From the NCBI GenBank assembly GCA_963693315.1, contig OY856188.1:270377114-270441113 (forward strand): a DNA stretch of 64,000 bases. Direction: 5' to 3'. This document shows positions 1-12,918 of the stretch, piece after piece. Within the stretch, counting starts at the first letter, position 1; the number at the start of each line of letters is the position of its first letter. The DNA is from Diogma glabrata (lineage: Eukaryota; Arthropoda; Insecta; Diptera; Cylindrotomidae). The translations under genes were made by a program, and so were the position numbers. A model generated the notes under the pieces. That model had not been told where the DNA came from. It worked only from the letters and a program-made list of their open reading frames with translations, and did not search any database.

Positions 1-3000
1 CAAAACCATCCCCTACCTCAAGTTATAGCATAATTGGTAAGCGGGTTTAGCCACAGCACCAGCTTTGGTTTCAAATGTAAAATTTTTGCTTTTCGATTTA
101 TGGCCTGTTTAAGGTAGCAAACCTGGTATTTTGACTTATTTCGCTTAAATTGACATCTAGAGATTCCAACCAGCATATTTTTTCAATTTTTTTTTTTGGC
201 AAAAATTTTGCAAAATAAGCATGTACTAACCTCTTACCTGTTATTTTAGCGAAAAAAAAAGTTGTCGCAAACCTTGGGGAATGGCATATAAACTGAAAGG
301 TGGGTCCAAAACCATCCCCTACCTCAAGTTATAGCATAATTTGTAAGCGGGTTTAGCCACAGCACCAGCTTTGGTTTCAAATGTAAAATTTTTGCTTTTC
401 GATTTATGGCCTGTTTAAGGTAGCAAACCTGGTATTTTGACTTATTTCGCTTAAATTGACATCTAGAGATTCCAACCAGCATATTTTTTCAATTTTTTTT
501 TTTGGCAAAAATTTTGCAAAATAAGCATGTACTAACCCCTTACCTGTTTTTTTAGCGAAAAAAAAAGTTGTCGCAAATCTTGGGGAATGGCATATAAACT
601 GAAAGGTGGGTCCAAAACCATCCCCTACCTCAAGTTATAGCATAATTGGTAAGCGGGTTTAGCCACAGCACCAGCTTTGGTTTCAAATGTAAAATTTTTG
701 CTTTTTGATTTATGGCCTGTTTAAGGTAGCAAACCTGGTATTTTGACTTATTTCGCTTAAATTGACATCTAGAGATTCCAACCAGCATATTTTTTCAATT
801 TTCTTTTTTGGCAAAAATTTTGCAAAATAAGCATGTACTAACCCCTTACCAGTTTTTTTAGCGAAAAAAAAAGTTGTCGCAAATCTTGGGGAATGGCATA
901 TAAACTGAAAGGTGGGTCCAAAACCATCCCCTACCTCAAGTTATAGCATAATTGGTAAGCGGGTTTAGCCACAGCACCAGCTTTGGTTTCAAATGTAAAA
1001 TTTTTGCTTTTTGATTTATGGCCTGTTTAAGGTAGCAAACCTGGTATTTTGAATTATTTCGCTTAAATTGACATCTAGAGATTCCAACCAGCATATTTTT
1101 TCAATTTTCTTTTTTGGCAAAAATTTTGCAAAATAAGCATGTACTAACCCCTTACCAGTTTTTTTAGCGAAAAAAAAAGTTGTCGCAAATCTTGGGGAAT
1201 GGCATATAAACTGAAAGGTGGGTCCAAAACCATCCCCTACCTCAAGTTATAGCATAATTGGTAAGCGGGTTTAGCCACAGCACCAGCTTTGGTTTCAAAT
1301 GTAAAATTTTTGCTTTTTGATTTATGGCCTGTTTAAGGTAGCAAACCTTGTATTTTGACTTATTTCGTTTAAATTGACATCTAGAGATTCCAACCAGCAT
1401 ATTTTTTCAATTTTCTTTTTTGGCAAAAATTTTGCAAAATAAGCATGTACTAACCCCTTACCAGTTTTTTTAGCGAAAAAAAAAGTTGTCGCAAATCTTG
1501 GGGAATGGCATATAAACTGAAAGGTGGGTCCAAAACCATCCCCTACCTCAAGTTATAGCATAATTGGTAAGCGGGTTTAGCCACAGCACCAGCTTTGGTT
1601 TCAAATGTAAAATTTTTGCTTTTTGATTTATGGCCTGTTTAAGGTAGCAAACCTGGTATTTTGACTTATTTCGCTTAAATTGACATCTAGAGATTCCAAC
1701 CAGCATATTTTTTCAATTTTTTTTTTTGGCAAAAATTTTGCAAAATAAGCATGTACTAACCCCTTACCAGTTTTTTTAGCGAAAAAAAAAGTTGTCGCAA
1801 ATCTTGGGGAATGGCATATAAACTGAAAGGTGGGTCCAAAACCATCCCCTACCTCAAGTTATAGCATAATTGGTAAGCGGGTTTAGCCACAGCACCAGCT
1901 TTGGTTTCAAATGTAAAATTTTTGCTTTTTGATTTATGGCCTGTTTAAGGTAGCAAACCTGGTATTTTGACTTATTTCGCTTAAATTGACATCTAGAGAT
2001 TCCAACCAGCATATTTTTTCAATTTTCTTTTTTGGCAAAAATTTTGCAAAATAAGCATGTACTAACCCCTTACCAGTTTTTTTAGCGAAAAAAAAAGTTG
2101 TCGCAAATCTTGGGGAATGGCATATAAACTGAAAGGTGGGTCCAAAACCATCCCCTACCTCAAGTTATAGCATAATTGGTAAGCGGGTTTAGCCACAGCA
2201 CCAGCTTTGGTTTCAAATGTAAAATTTTTGCTTTTTGATTTATGGCCTGTTTAAGGTAGCAAACCTGGTATTTTGACTTATTTCGCTTAAATTGACATCT
2301 AGAGATTCCAACCAGCATATTTTTTCAATTTTCTTTTTTGGCAAAAATTTTGCAAAATAAGCATGTACTAACCCCTTACCAGTTTTTTTAGCGAAAAAAA
2401 AAGTTGTCGCAAATCTTGGGGAATGGCATATAAACTGAAAGGTGGGTCCAAAACCATCCCCTACCTCAAGTTATAGCATAATTGGTAAGCGGGTTTAGCC
2501 ACAGCACCAGCTTTGGTTTCAAATGTAAAATTTTTGCTTTTTGATTTATGGCCTGTTTAAGGTAGCAAACCTGGTATTTTGAATTATTTCGCTTAAATTG
2601 ACATCTAGAGATTCCAACCAGCATATTTTTTCAATTTTCTTTTTTGGCAAAAATTTTGCAAAATAAGCATGTACTAACCCCTTACCAGTTTTTTTAGCGA
2701 AAAAAAAAGTTGTCGCAAATCTTGGGGAATGGCATATAAACTGAAAGGTGGGTCCAAAACCATCCCCTACCTCAAGTTATAGCATAATTGGTAAGCGGGT
2801 TTAGCCACAGCACCAGCTTTGGTTTCAAATGTAAAATTTTTGCTTTTTGATTTATGGCCTGTTTAAGGTAGCAAACCTTGTATTTTGACTTATTTCGTTT
2901 AAATTGACATCTAGAGATTCCAACCAGCATATTTTTTCAATTTTCTTTTTTGGCAAAAATTTTGCAAAATAAGCATGTACTAACCCCTTACCAGTTTTTT

Positions 3001-5640
3001 TAGCGAAAAAAAAAGTTGTCGCAAATCTTGGGGAATGGCATATAAACTGAAAGGTGGGTCCAAAACCATCCCCTACCTCAAGTTATAGCATAATTGGTAA
3101 GCGGGTTTAGCCACAGCACCAGCTTTGGTTTCAAATGTAAAATTTTTGCTTTTTGATTTATGGCCTGTTTAAGGTAGCAAACCTGGTATTTTGACTTATT
3201 TCGCTTAAATTGACATCTAGAGATTCCAACCAGCATATTTTTTCAATTTTTTTTTTTGGCAAAAATTTTGCAAAATAAGCATGTACTAACCCCTTACCAG
3301 TTTTTTTAGCGAAAAAAAAAGTTGTCGCAAATCTTGGGGAATGGCATATAAACTGAAAGGTGGGTCCAAAACCATCCCCTACCTCAAGTTATAGCATAAT
3401 TGGTAAGCGGGTTTAGCCACAGCACCAGCTTTGGTTTCAAATGTAAAATTTTTGCTTTTTGATTTATGGCCTGTTTAAGGTAGCAAACCTGGTATTTTGA
3501 CTTATTTCGCTTAAATTGACATCTAGAGATTCCAACCAGCATATTTTTTCAATTTTTTTTTTTGGCAAAAATTTTTCAAAATAAGCATGTACTAACCCCT
3601 TACCAGTTTTTTTAGCGAAAAAAAAAGTTGTCGCAAATCTTGGGGAATGGCATATAAACTGAAAGGTGGGTCCAAAACCATCCCGTACCTCAAGTTATAG
3701 CATAATTGGTAAGCGGGTTTAGCCACAGCACCAGCTTTGGTTTCAAATGTAAAATTTTTGCTTTTCGATTTATGGCCTGTTTAAGGTAGCAAACCTGGTA
3801 TTTTGACTTATTTCGCTTAAATTGACATCTAGAGATTCCAACCAGCATATTTTTTCAATTTTTTTTTTTGGCAAAAATTTTGCAAAATAAGCATGTACTA
3901 ACCCCTTACCTGTTTTTTAGCGAAAAAAAAAGTTGTCGCAAATCTTGGGGAATGGCATATAAACTGAAAGGTGGGTCCAAAACCATCCCGTACCTCAAGT
4001 TATAGCATAATTGGTAAGCGGGTTTAGCCACAGCACCAGCTTTGGTTTCAAATGTAAAATTTTTGCTTTTTGATTTATGGCCTGTTTAAGGTAGCAAACC
4101 TGGTATTTTGACTTATTTCGCTTAAATTGACATCTAGAGATTCCAACCAGCATATTTTTTCAATTTTTTTTTTGACAAAAATTTTGCAAAATAAGCATGT
4201 ACTTAACCCCTTACCTGTTTTTTTAGCGAAAAAAAAAGTTGTCGCAAATCTTGGGGAATGGCATATAAACTGAAAGGTGGCTCCAAAACCATCCCCTACC
4301 TCAAGTTATAGCATAATTGGTAAGCGGGCTTAGCCACAGCACCAGCTTTGGTTTCAAATGTAAAATTTTTGCTTTTCGATTTATGGCCTGTTTAAGGTAG
4401 CAAACCTGGTATTTTGACTTATTTCGCTTAAATTGACATCTAGAGATTCCCACTAGCATATTTTTTCAATTTTTTTTTTTGACAAAAATTTTGAAAAATA
4501 AGCATGTACTAACCCCTTACCTGTTTTTTTAGCGAAAAAAAAAGTTGTCGCAAATCTTGGGGAATGGCATATAAACTGAAAGGTGGGTCCAAAACCATCC
4601 CCTACCTCAAGTTATAGCATAATTGGTAAGCGGGTTTAGCCACAGCACCAGCTTTTGTTTCAAATGTAAAATTTTTGCTTTTCGATTTATGGCCTGTTTA
4701 AGGTAGCAAACCTGGTATTTTGACTTATTTCGCTTAAATTGACATTTAGAGATTCCAACCAGCATATTTTTTCAATTTTTTTTTTTGGCAAAAATTTTGC
4801 AAAATAAGCATGTACTAACCCCTTACCTGTTTGTTTAGCGAAAAAAAAAGTTGTCGCAAATCTTGGGGAATGGCATATAAACTGAAAGGTGGGTCCAAAA
4901 CCATCCCCTACCTCAAGTTATAGCATAATTGGTAAGCGGGTTTAGCCACAGCCCCAGCTTTGGTTTCAAATGTAAAATTTTTGCTTTTCGATTTATGGCC
5001 TGTTTAAGGTAGCAAACCTGGTATTTTGACTTATTTCGCTTAAATTGACATCTAGAGATTCCAACCAGCATATTTTTTCAATTTTTTTTTTTGGCAAAAA
5101 TTTTGCAAAATAAGCATGTACTAACCTCTTACCTGTTATTTTAGCGAAAAAAAAAGTTGTCGCAAACCTTGGGGAATGGCATATAAACTGAAAGGTGGGT
5201 CCAAAACCATCCCCTACCTCAAGTTATAGCATAATTTGTAAGCGGGTTTAGCCACAGCACCAGCTTTGGTTTCAAATGTAAAATTTTTGCTTTTCGATTT
5301 ATGGCCTGTTTAAGGTAGCAAACCTGGTATTTTGACTTATTTCGCTTAAATTGACATCTAGAGATTCCAACCAGCATATTTTTTCAATTTTTTTTTTTGG
5401 CAAAAATTTTGCAAAATAAGCATGTACTAACCCCTTACCTGTTTTTTTAGCGAAAAAAAAAGTTGTCGCAAATCTTGGGGAATGGCATATAAACTGAAAG
5501 GTGGGTCCAAAACCATCCCCTACCTCAAGTTATAGCATAATTGGTAAGCGGGTTTAGCCACAGCACCAGCTTTGGTTTCAAATGTAAAATTTTTGCTTTT
5601 CGATTTATGGCCTGTTTAAGGTAGCAAACCTGCTATTTTG
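1..5640. repeat. 306-bp satellite array, about 18.4 copies
   Basis: Head-to-tail monomers start at 1, 307, 613, 919, 1225, 1531, 1837 and so on; the spacing is exactly 306 bp up to 3673, with 1-bp indels afterwards. The array is cut by the left edge of the window, so its true length is unknown. Monomers are nearly identical apart from scattered diagnostic bases (C/T in the T-rich tract, TTTTCG versus TTTTTG, ACCTG versus ACCAG). Each has A/T-tract blocks and no ORF. Shared variants show 5-monomer and roughly 16-monomer higher-order copies. This is typical of pericentromeric or dispersed euchromatic satellite DNA in insects; chromosomal location cannot be told from here. Confidence 0.97.
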
Positions 5641-5775
5641 ACTAATTTTGCTTAAATGGACCTCTTCTAGCGACATTCTAGCATATTTTTTCAATTTTTC
5701 TTAAGAAAAACTTTTTTCAAAATATTCAAAGGTGGGTCCAAAACATATACCATGCTGAAGGTTTAGATCTCCCCA
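5641..5775. repeat. Diverged, truncated edge monomer of the 306-bp satellite
   Basis: Similarity to the satellite continues past 5640 but with many substitutions and deletions. The block CTAGCATATTTTTTCAAT and then GGTGGGTCCAAAACATA are recognisable, after which similarity stops near 5775. Edge monomers that are older and more diverged than central ones are expected when unequal exchange homogenises the core. The text after GGTGGGTCCAAAAC (ATATACCATGCTGAAGGTTT) is closer to the old copies near 15100 than to the central monomers. Confidence 0.85.
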
Positions 5776-7911
5776 TGCTGACGATGATAGTTATTGCTCA
5801 TAAATTGGTATACTATTTCCCCTATCAGAACCATTTTCAACGTTTCTCATATATTTTTCTGTTTATCAGAAATGTACAAACTAGAGTCCACCCTTAGAAG
5901 TTGAAGTTATCAAGGAATAAAACCGTTTCTAAAGCTGTTGATTATGTGACAGTAACTTTAATCTCCAATCAACAATAAAATACTTATTTTTATATAAATT
6001 AATTTTTATTTTAATAAGAAAATATGAAACAAAGAATAAGAAATTTATTAGAAAAATGAAAACATTTGTAACATATAAAAAAAAACAAGATTTAACAAAA
6101 TAACATAATATTATAGATAACAAAATATAATTTTATATTTAACTATTAAATTATTCCAACTAAATGTAAATAATACAAAATGAAACAAATACTTATGTTT
6201 AGTTATAAAAAAAGATAAATTATTTATAGCTTGATATAACAAATAAAATAAATTACAAAAGAAAATCATAAATTAGAGAATATTAACAATTAATCTAAAT
6301 AATTTTGATTATTTTTTAAGTTCTATGAAATACTTGTAAATGTTTTGAAACAATAAGTAAGATTGATATGGGCTTTTTTATTTCTAATCATAGCCCAATT
6401 ACCAAGTTATCATTTAGGTTTCTAGAACTAATTAATAATTATTATTATTAATAACAAAAATTTACAAAAGTAAAAAAAACACTTTTTTAAGAATATTTTG
6501 ACTAAATTTTTTTTCTATTAATAAATATTTTTTTAAGTTTAAAATTTATGTAAAAAAATATATACTTATTATAATTATGTTAATAAATAGCACATATGTA
6601 TCGTTATAACTTATAATTTGACTTCATTTTATTTACACAACTATTTTATTACGTGTGACTGTTAAGTTATATCAAATTTAATACTAAATGAGATATTTAT
6701 ATATATTTGTTGAGTTATTTTAAATAAATATTTTGTTTTCTATATAATTCAATTTATAAAATTATTTTGACATTTCACCACAACCAATTTTTTTTTTGTA
6801 TGAACTATTATTTAAAAAAATAAAACTTTGATCAAATAAAATTTTAAGTACAAAGATTAAGAAAAAAGATTAAATTTAAAATTAATAAGAAATATTTGTA
6901 AATTAAAAAAAATATAAATATAACTCAACGAATTTAATAAACGTAATATTTAAATAATGACTTAAAAATTGTCTTTTAATACAAAAAATAACTTATGATA
7001 GAGTAAAAAATAACAAAAAAAAAGTTAAAAAGTTATAAATTATTGTAAAATTTTTGTTTTATATAAAAATAATAAATAAATAAATAAATATAACAAAAAT
7101 AATTTGAAAAAACAATCAGATTAAAGAAATAATAACTATTTTTAATATATAAATGATATTGCTAATATAAAATGTGAGATTAAGATGAAATAATATTTTT
7201 ATAAACAATAACTTATTTATAATTATATTATTATTGATTTCGTTGCTATAAATTTAATACTGATTTATTTTCAGTTATTTTATATTTAATATACATTGGA
7301 TGGTTTGAATTAAGTAAAAGATTTCGATGATTTTGAGATTGGGACATTTTCGAATAAACATCTTAATAGATTGAATGACAATGAATGAACACAATTGCAC
7401 TTGGTATGCCTCTTTAAATGTTTACTTGGATCCTTTGTTTTGGATTCATAATACGTTTAACTGAAATATAAAAAAAATTAAATCAATAAAACAAAATTTT
7501 TGGTTGTAGATGTGTTTCATATTTAGCAATTTTTACAGTTAAAAGAAAATCATATAAAGCCAAAGAACCAACAAGATCAAGTAAAATCATCACATTACTT
7601 TTTTGATGAGAGGAGTTAAATTATTTCGACGATCAGGAACGTGTACGTTCTGAAGTTGTAACGTACTTCCATTCATGGCCCGTTACAGATATTCTCAGGT
7701 AGTGGAATTTACCCACAATTTGTGTCGAAGAAAATCTCTGAAAAAAACTTCTTTGTGCCAAAGCTTTTTTATCGCGCGGTCGATTTGCCATGGATTTCCG
7801 GGACCGTACATGTAGCGTAAATTTTTTTGATCGATTAAAAATCGAAAAAAAAAAATTTCAATTTAGTAGTGAAACGATTCAAGATATTTATCGATTTTTC
7901 TTTGCAGATCC
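5776..7911. other. AT-rich stretch without recognisable gene
   Basis: From about 5930 to 7300 the sequence is very AT-rich, with short A and T runs and no ORF of interest. From 7600 to 7911 the composition is more balanced and a near-perfect inverted pair GAACGT/ACGTTC sits at about 7638-7651. A 60-codon ORF at 7790-7972 crosses the foldback boundary and shows no motif, so I do not call it a gene. Confidence 0.6.
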
Positions 7912-8429
7912 CTTAACTATCGTTTTTTTTAAGAATCGGGCAGAAAACGTGGTTTTTGGAAATTTTTTTTGACTCGATTTGGTGATTTTGGTATCAATCG
8001 ATCGGGCTTGGCCGTCTCCCAAAAACTTTATGAGATTGGGGTGGTAGGACCCACCCCCACCCCTTTACACCCTCTTTAAGTTTTAGCATATAAAAATCTA
8101 TATAAAATAAATGGAAAGAGATAAGAAAATTTAATAGCACCATTATCTTTTATTCAGACCGACGCAACGTTTGAGTCCAAAAGTTGGCTTGCACCAACCC
8201 CCCAAACCAACCCAGTGGGTGGGGTTGACACATTAATTGAGTAAAATATGTCATGTGAGGTATCGTTAGAATCAGAATTTTATAACAAATACAATCCCAC
8301 ATATTATCCCCTGATCGGTGACTTAAGCATTTTTTATTCCCAAGCGGGAAATATTTTTTTTGCATCTCATGTTTGGTGTCGATTTCAATATAATCGGGGA
8401 TGCTGAGCTCAAGGATGATGATAAAAATG

Positions 8430-9225
8430 GGATCCGGACTCGGGGTTGGGGGTCGGTTATAAAAAATATCGAAATTATGGTCATAATAAAAATTGGGGTA
8501 CGACTCAGGATAGACCAATAATAGGTCTACCCTGAGTCCAACCCCCGAGGGTTGGGGGTCGGTTATACAAAGTATCGAAATTATTGTCATTATTATTGAT
8601 TTTTACATAATCGAGGATGCTGAGTTCAATGGTGATGGTAAAAATGTTGACCGGACTCAGTGTAGTTCAATAAGGGGTAGGGGTTGGGGATCGGTTATAA
8701 AAATATCGAAATTATCGTCATCATTATCAATTTTAACATAATCGAGGATGCTGCGTTCAATTATGATAATAAAAATTGGGGCCGGACTCAGGGTAGTCCA
8801 ATAATAGGTGGGGGTTGGGGGATCGGTTACACAAAGTATCGAAATTATTGTCATTATTATCGATTTTTACATAATCGAGGATGCTGAGTTCAATGGTGAT
8901 GATAAAAATGTTGACCAGACTCAGGGTAGTTCAATAAGGGGTCAGGGTTGGGGATCTGGTCATGAATAGTATCAAAATTATCGTCATTATTTCGATTTTA
9001 ACATCATCAAAGATGCCGAGTTAGATGGTGATGATAAAAATGGTGACCAGATTCAGGGTAGTTCAATAAGGAGTGGGGGTTGAGGGTCTGGTCATGAATA
9101 GTATCAAAATTGTCGTCATTAGTGTTGATTTCAAAATACTTGAGGACGCTGAATCCAACAGTGATGTTTAAATTGGGATAAAAAATATAAGGGTGTCACT
9201 AAAGGGTGGGAGTTGGGGGCTGAAA
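8430..9225. repeat. 132-bp minisatellite in left foldback arm
   Basis: The landmark (G)GTCGGTTAT or its variant recurs at 8451, 8557, 8689, 8821, 8953 and 9085, giving a spacing of 132 bp for all but the first pair (106 bp). Three unit types can be told apart by the bases after the landmark: A (TTATAAAAAATATCG), B (TACACAAAGTATCG) and C (CATGAATAGTATC). The order from the outside inwards is A B A B C C. Apparent ORFs in this stretch are repeat reading frames, not genes. Confidence 0.9.
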
Positions 9226-9322
9226 GCCGAAAATGTTCACATATATATTATGAGTATTGATTTTTGATAAATCGAGGGCACTGAATTCAATGGTGATGCT
9301 GAAATTAGTATTTGGGCCCTAG

Positions 9323-10440
9323 GGAAGAAAATAGAGGATAAGGGTTTGGGTCTAGAATTGGGATAATGTTCAAATATCCATACATAATAAATATTGGTTT
9401 TTCTACGAATCGAGAATGCTGAATCTACTGGTGATGTTGAAATGCAGAACCACGTAATAAAAAATTTGTACTATGAAAAACACTATGTATTACAAATTGA
9501 ACGAAAATGTTTTGCTATTTATTTCGGTAATTGCTTGTTGATTGATTTCAAATTTCAATGATAATGCTAGTCTATTTAAAAACTAATCAAGGAGTATTTC
9601 TTTTTTGGTTTGAAATGGAGTTCTATGTTTACTTTCGTTGTTTGTTATCGATTCTTTCAGTTCAATGAGTTGATTTTGTGAAGTTCTTTTATTTCTACTG
9701 CACCTCTTCGTCGTTTCTGGAGGCTTGATTTATTCTCATTTAGCATTACATTTGGCATCTTCTGATCTTCTACGATATTTAGTCTTTTCATTTGGTCAAC
9801 ACGCTTGGATAAGTTTGTAGAATCAATTTCATATTTTAATTGTTTTTCTTATCTGAATTTAGTGAATTGCGTTATTAATAGTTTTTCAAGCTCAATTCAA
9901 CATTTCAAAGATTTCATTGAAGAATTGTTTTCTGCTACATTTTCCTCGACTTCCAGTTCTGACTTTTTCGATCAAATTTCGTAAGTTTAGGTTTGAAATT
10001 ATGTATTTTCTGGCTTCTGAAAATTTAGACAATCGATAGAGAGTAAATCTAGTTCTTCCAATATTTTTTTCGATTATTTTGTGTTTCGCTCCGTACTCCC
10101 AATTCTTTCAAGAGATTTATTGATACATTTTCTAGTTCAATTGAACACTTCAAAGAGTTAATAGGTCTTTTTTTTACCAACAAACATTTTTTGAATTTTG
10201 TGATATTATGTTACTAGTTGCTGGAATTTCATCTTCCAAAATTATTGGTAGTTTAGATGAACCATTATTTACTAGTACTTCCTGAATAGTGTAGTGTATC
10301 CTGAGTAGTATGTTTTCGATCGCTGTACAATAGTGTAGTGTATCCTGAGTAGCATGTTTTCAATCGCTGTACAATCGTCTACTTCATCAAATAATTCATC
10401 CTCTATATCCAAGTTTGTGGATGTTGATTCTCTCGATTTT
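9323..10440. other. Unique spacer of the foldback element
   Basis: This single-copy stretch between the two arms may be the remnant of an internal coding region. On the minus strand there are short open stretches rich in Lys, Glu, Asn and Leu but with many stops, and no transposase motif was seen. A 44-bp direct duplication begins at 10286 and 10330 (ATAGTGTAGTGTATCCTGAG in both). A looser similarity links about 9890-9925 with about 10130-10165 (CAATT...CACTTCAAAGA and variants). Confidence 0.6.
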
Positions 10441-10629
10441 AATTTCCCCAAATACTAATTTCAGCATCACCATTGCATTCAGTACCCTCAATTTATCCAA
10501 AATCGGTACCCATAATATATTTTCGGCTTTCAGCCCAAACTCCCACCCTTTAGTGACACCCTTATATTTTTTATCCCAATTTAAACATCACTGTTGGATT
10601 CAGCGTCCTCAAGTATGTTGAAATCAATA

Positions 10630-11460
10630 ATAATGACGATAATTTTGATACTATTCATGACCAGACCCCCGACCCCCACCCCTTATTGAACTACCCAGAG
10701 TCTGGTCAACATTTTTACCATCACCATTGAACTCAGCATCCTCGATTATGTAAAAATCGATAATAATGACAATAATTTCGATACTTTGTGTAACCGACCC
10801 CCCAACCCCCACCTATTATTGGACTACCCTGAGTCCGGCCCCAATTTTTACTATCATAATTGAACGCAGCATCCTCGATTATGTGAAATTGATTATGATG
10901 ACGATAATTTCGATATTTTTTATAACCGACCCCCAACCCCCACCCCTTATTGAACTACACTGAGTCCGGTCAACATTTTTACCATCACCATTGAACTCAG
11001 CATTCTCGATTATGTAAAAATCGATAATAATGACAATAATTTCGATACTTTGTGTAACCGACCCCCCAACCCCCACCTATTATTGGACTACCCTGAGTCC
11101 GGCCCCAATTGTTATTATCATAATTGAACGCAGCATTCTGGATTATGTTAAAATTGATAATGATGACGATAATTTCGATATTTTTTATAACCGACCCCCA
11201 ACCCCCACCCCTTATTGAACTGCACTGAGTTCGGTCAACATTTTTACCATCACCATTGAACTCAGCATCCTCGATTATGTAAAAATCGATAATAATGACA
11301 ATAATTTCGATACTTTGTATAACCGACCCCCCAACCCTCGGGGGTCGGACTCAGGGTAGACCTATTATTGGTCTATCCTGAGTCCGACCCCAATTTTTAT
11401 TATGACCATAATTTCGATATTTTTTATAACCGACCCCCCCAACCTCCACCCCTTTTTGGA
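10630..11460. repeat. 132-bp minisatellite in right foldback arm
   Basis: Inverted copies of the left-arm units, with landmarks near 11430, 11323, 11190, 11057, 10925, 10795 and 10673. Read from the outside inwards the order is A B A B A B C, so this arm has one more A-B pair and one fewer C than the left arm. Confidence 0.88.
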
Positions 11461-11860
11461 CTACCCCGAGTCCGGATACCATTTTCATCATCATCATTGA
11501 GCTCAGCATCCCCGATTATATTGAAATCGACATCAAACATGACATGCAAAAAAAATATATTTTTCAACGATATGGGTACCCCCTTGGGTATAAAAAATGA
11601 TTATGTCACAGATCAGGGAGTAATATGGGGGATTGTATTTGTTATGAAATTCTGATTCTAACGATACCCCACATGACATATTTTACTCATTTAATGTTTC
11701 AACCCCACCCACTGGGGTGCAAACCAATCTTTGGATTCAAAAGTTGCGCCGGTCTGAATAAAAGATAATGGTGCTATTAAATTTTTTTATCTCTTCCCAT
11801 TTATTTTATATAGATTTTTTTAGATACAAACCTAAAGAGAGTGTAAAGGGGTGGGGGTGA

Positions 11861-12799
11861 GTCCTACCTAGAGATGTTAAAATACCGTATTTTATTTTTT
11901 TTGTATAATACAGCGTATTATACATTGTATTATACAAAATAAAATACCGTATATTCTGTACAAAATTGTAATATCCGTTATAGGATGCGAATGGTATAAC
12001 AACAAAAAATGACTTCCATCATCATTTTGAATTACATCTAATTCATTTTTTCTAAATATCTGAATTTGGATATCTTATCGTTATTTTTATCTATATATAT
12101 TCCTTAAATAAATGCTAAGAAGACCTATATATTCATCTGACTCTAATTCATGTGGATGGTCTGATCAAAACTATCTTGATGCTTAGTTTCAATTTATTTC
12201 ACCTTCATTACCTACATGCTGCTGTATTGAGATTGGATCCCTACCATTTCCCATGAATAAACTGTTAGAGGTCTTAATCATGTTTAACATAATCGAGATA
12301 ATTACTTTTGGTATTATTTTCTACACGTTCTACATGTTATCTGGGACTACTCAAAGTTATTAAATTGAGTGACAAATCCATGTTTCAAAATTTTGATGTG
12401 CTCCATTAAAAAATTCACTGTAACGGTTGTTTCTCAGCAACTATAATCGATTGTTGATGTTTGTGTTCTGTTGATATTAGAACAATCTTAGTACAAATGA
12501 ATTTAAAATTACTTAGAAACGCACAGTAGCAAGGCGTACAAAAAATTCATTTCCTCGGCGTCATTTATATCTTATAGATGTAATCGTAGACATATTTTCA
12601 CAGCTATAAATTCTTTTAATAATCCACGCACCAATTTTAGTCAAATGGCTACTTGCTACTTCACGCGCCATCAGAATAAAAAATAATTTTTTTAGTAAAA
12701 TACCACGTATTTTACAACGTTTTGGACAATACGGTATTTTACGTATAATACCGCGTATTATACCATTGTATTAAACACTTTTACATCACTAGTCCTACC
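11861..12799 (-). mobile_element. Non-autonomous hAT-like element with 8-bp TSD
   Basis: The element spans 11869-12791 (923 bp) and is flanked by the 8-bp duplication GTCCTACC at 11861-11868 and 12792-12799. Its ends are TAGAGATGTTAAAA and, inverted, TAGTGATGTAAAAG, which fits hAT terminal repeats; 8-bp duplications are the hAT rule. The subterminal regions are rich in GTATTATAC-like palindromes. The left foldback arm near 8041-8058 has one uninterrupted GTCCTACC (as GGTAGGAC) and is the empty site. On the minus strand near 12380-12290 there is a faint Cys-x2-Cys stretch (ITCRTCRK) that could be a decayed BED zinc finger; that part is inference. Confidence 0.92.
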
Positions 12800-12918
12800 A
12801 CCCCAATCTCATAAAGTTTTCGGGAGACGGCCAAGCCAGATCAATTGATACCAAATTTGTAAAAAAAAATTCTGAAAATTTCCGCGACTGCCCGATTCTT
12901 AAAAAAACGATAGTTAAG

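Larger units (their letters stand above)
7912..12918. mobile_element. Large foldback element with minisatellite arms
   Basis: The left arm (7912-9322) and right arm (10441-12918) are inverted copies of each other around a unique spacer of about 1.1 kb. The outer ends read CTTAACTATCG at 7912 and CGATAGTTAAG ending at 12918. Both arms carry an outer unique part of about 500 bp (including GGCTTGGCCGTCTCCC) and an inner part made of 132-bp tandem units. The right arm is longer because of a hAT-like insertion and an extra pair of units. The overall design resembles Drosophila FB or Galileo foldback elements, but I see no sequence kinship to either. No transposase was recognised and no target duplication is evident at the ends. 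Confidence 0.85.

Noticed and set aside
8150..11655. Several ORFs of 60-146 codons on both strands in the foldback arms
   Set aside because: They repeat with the 132-bp unit and occur in mirrored form in both arms, so they are frames of the minisatellite rather than genes.
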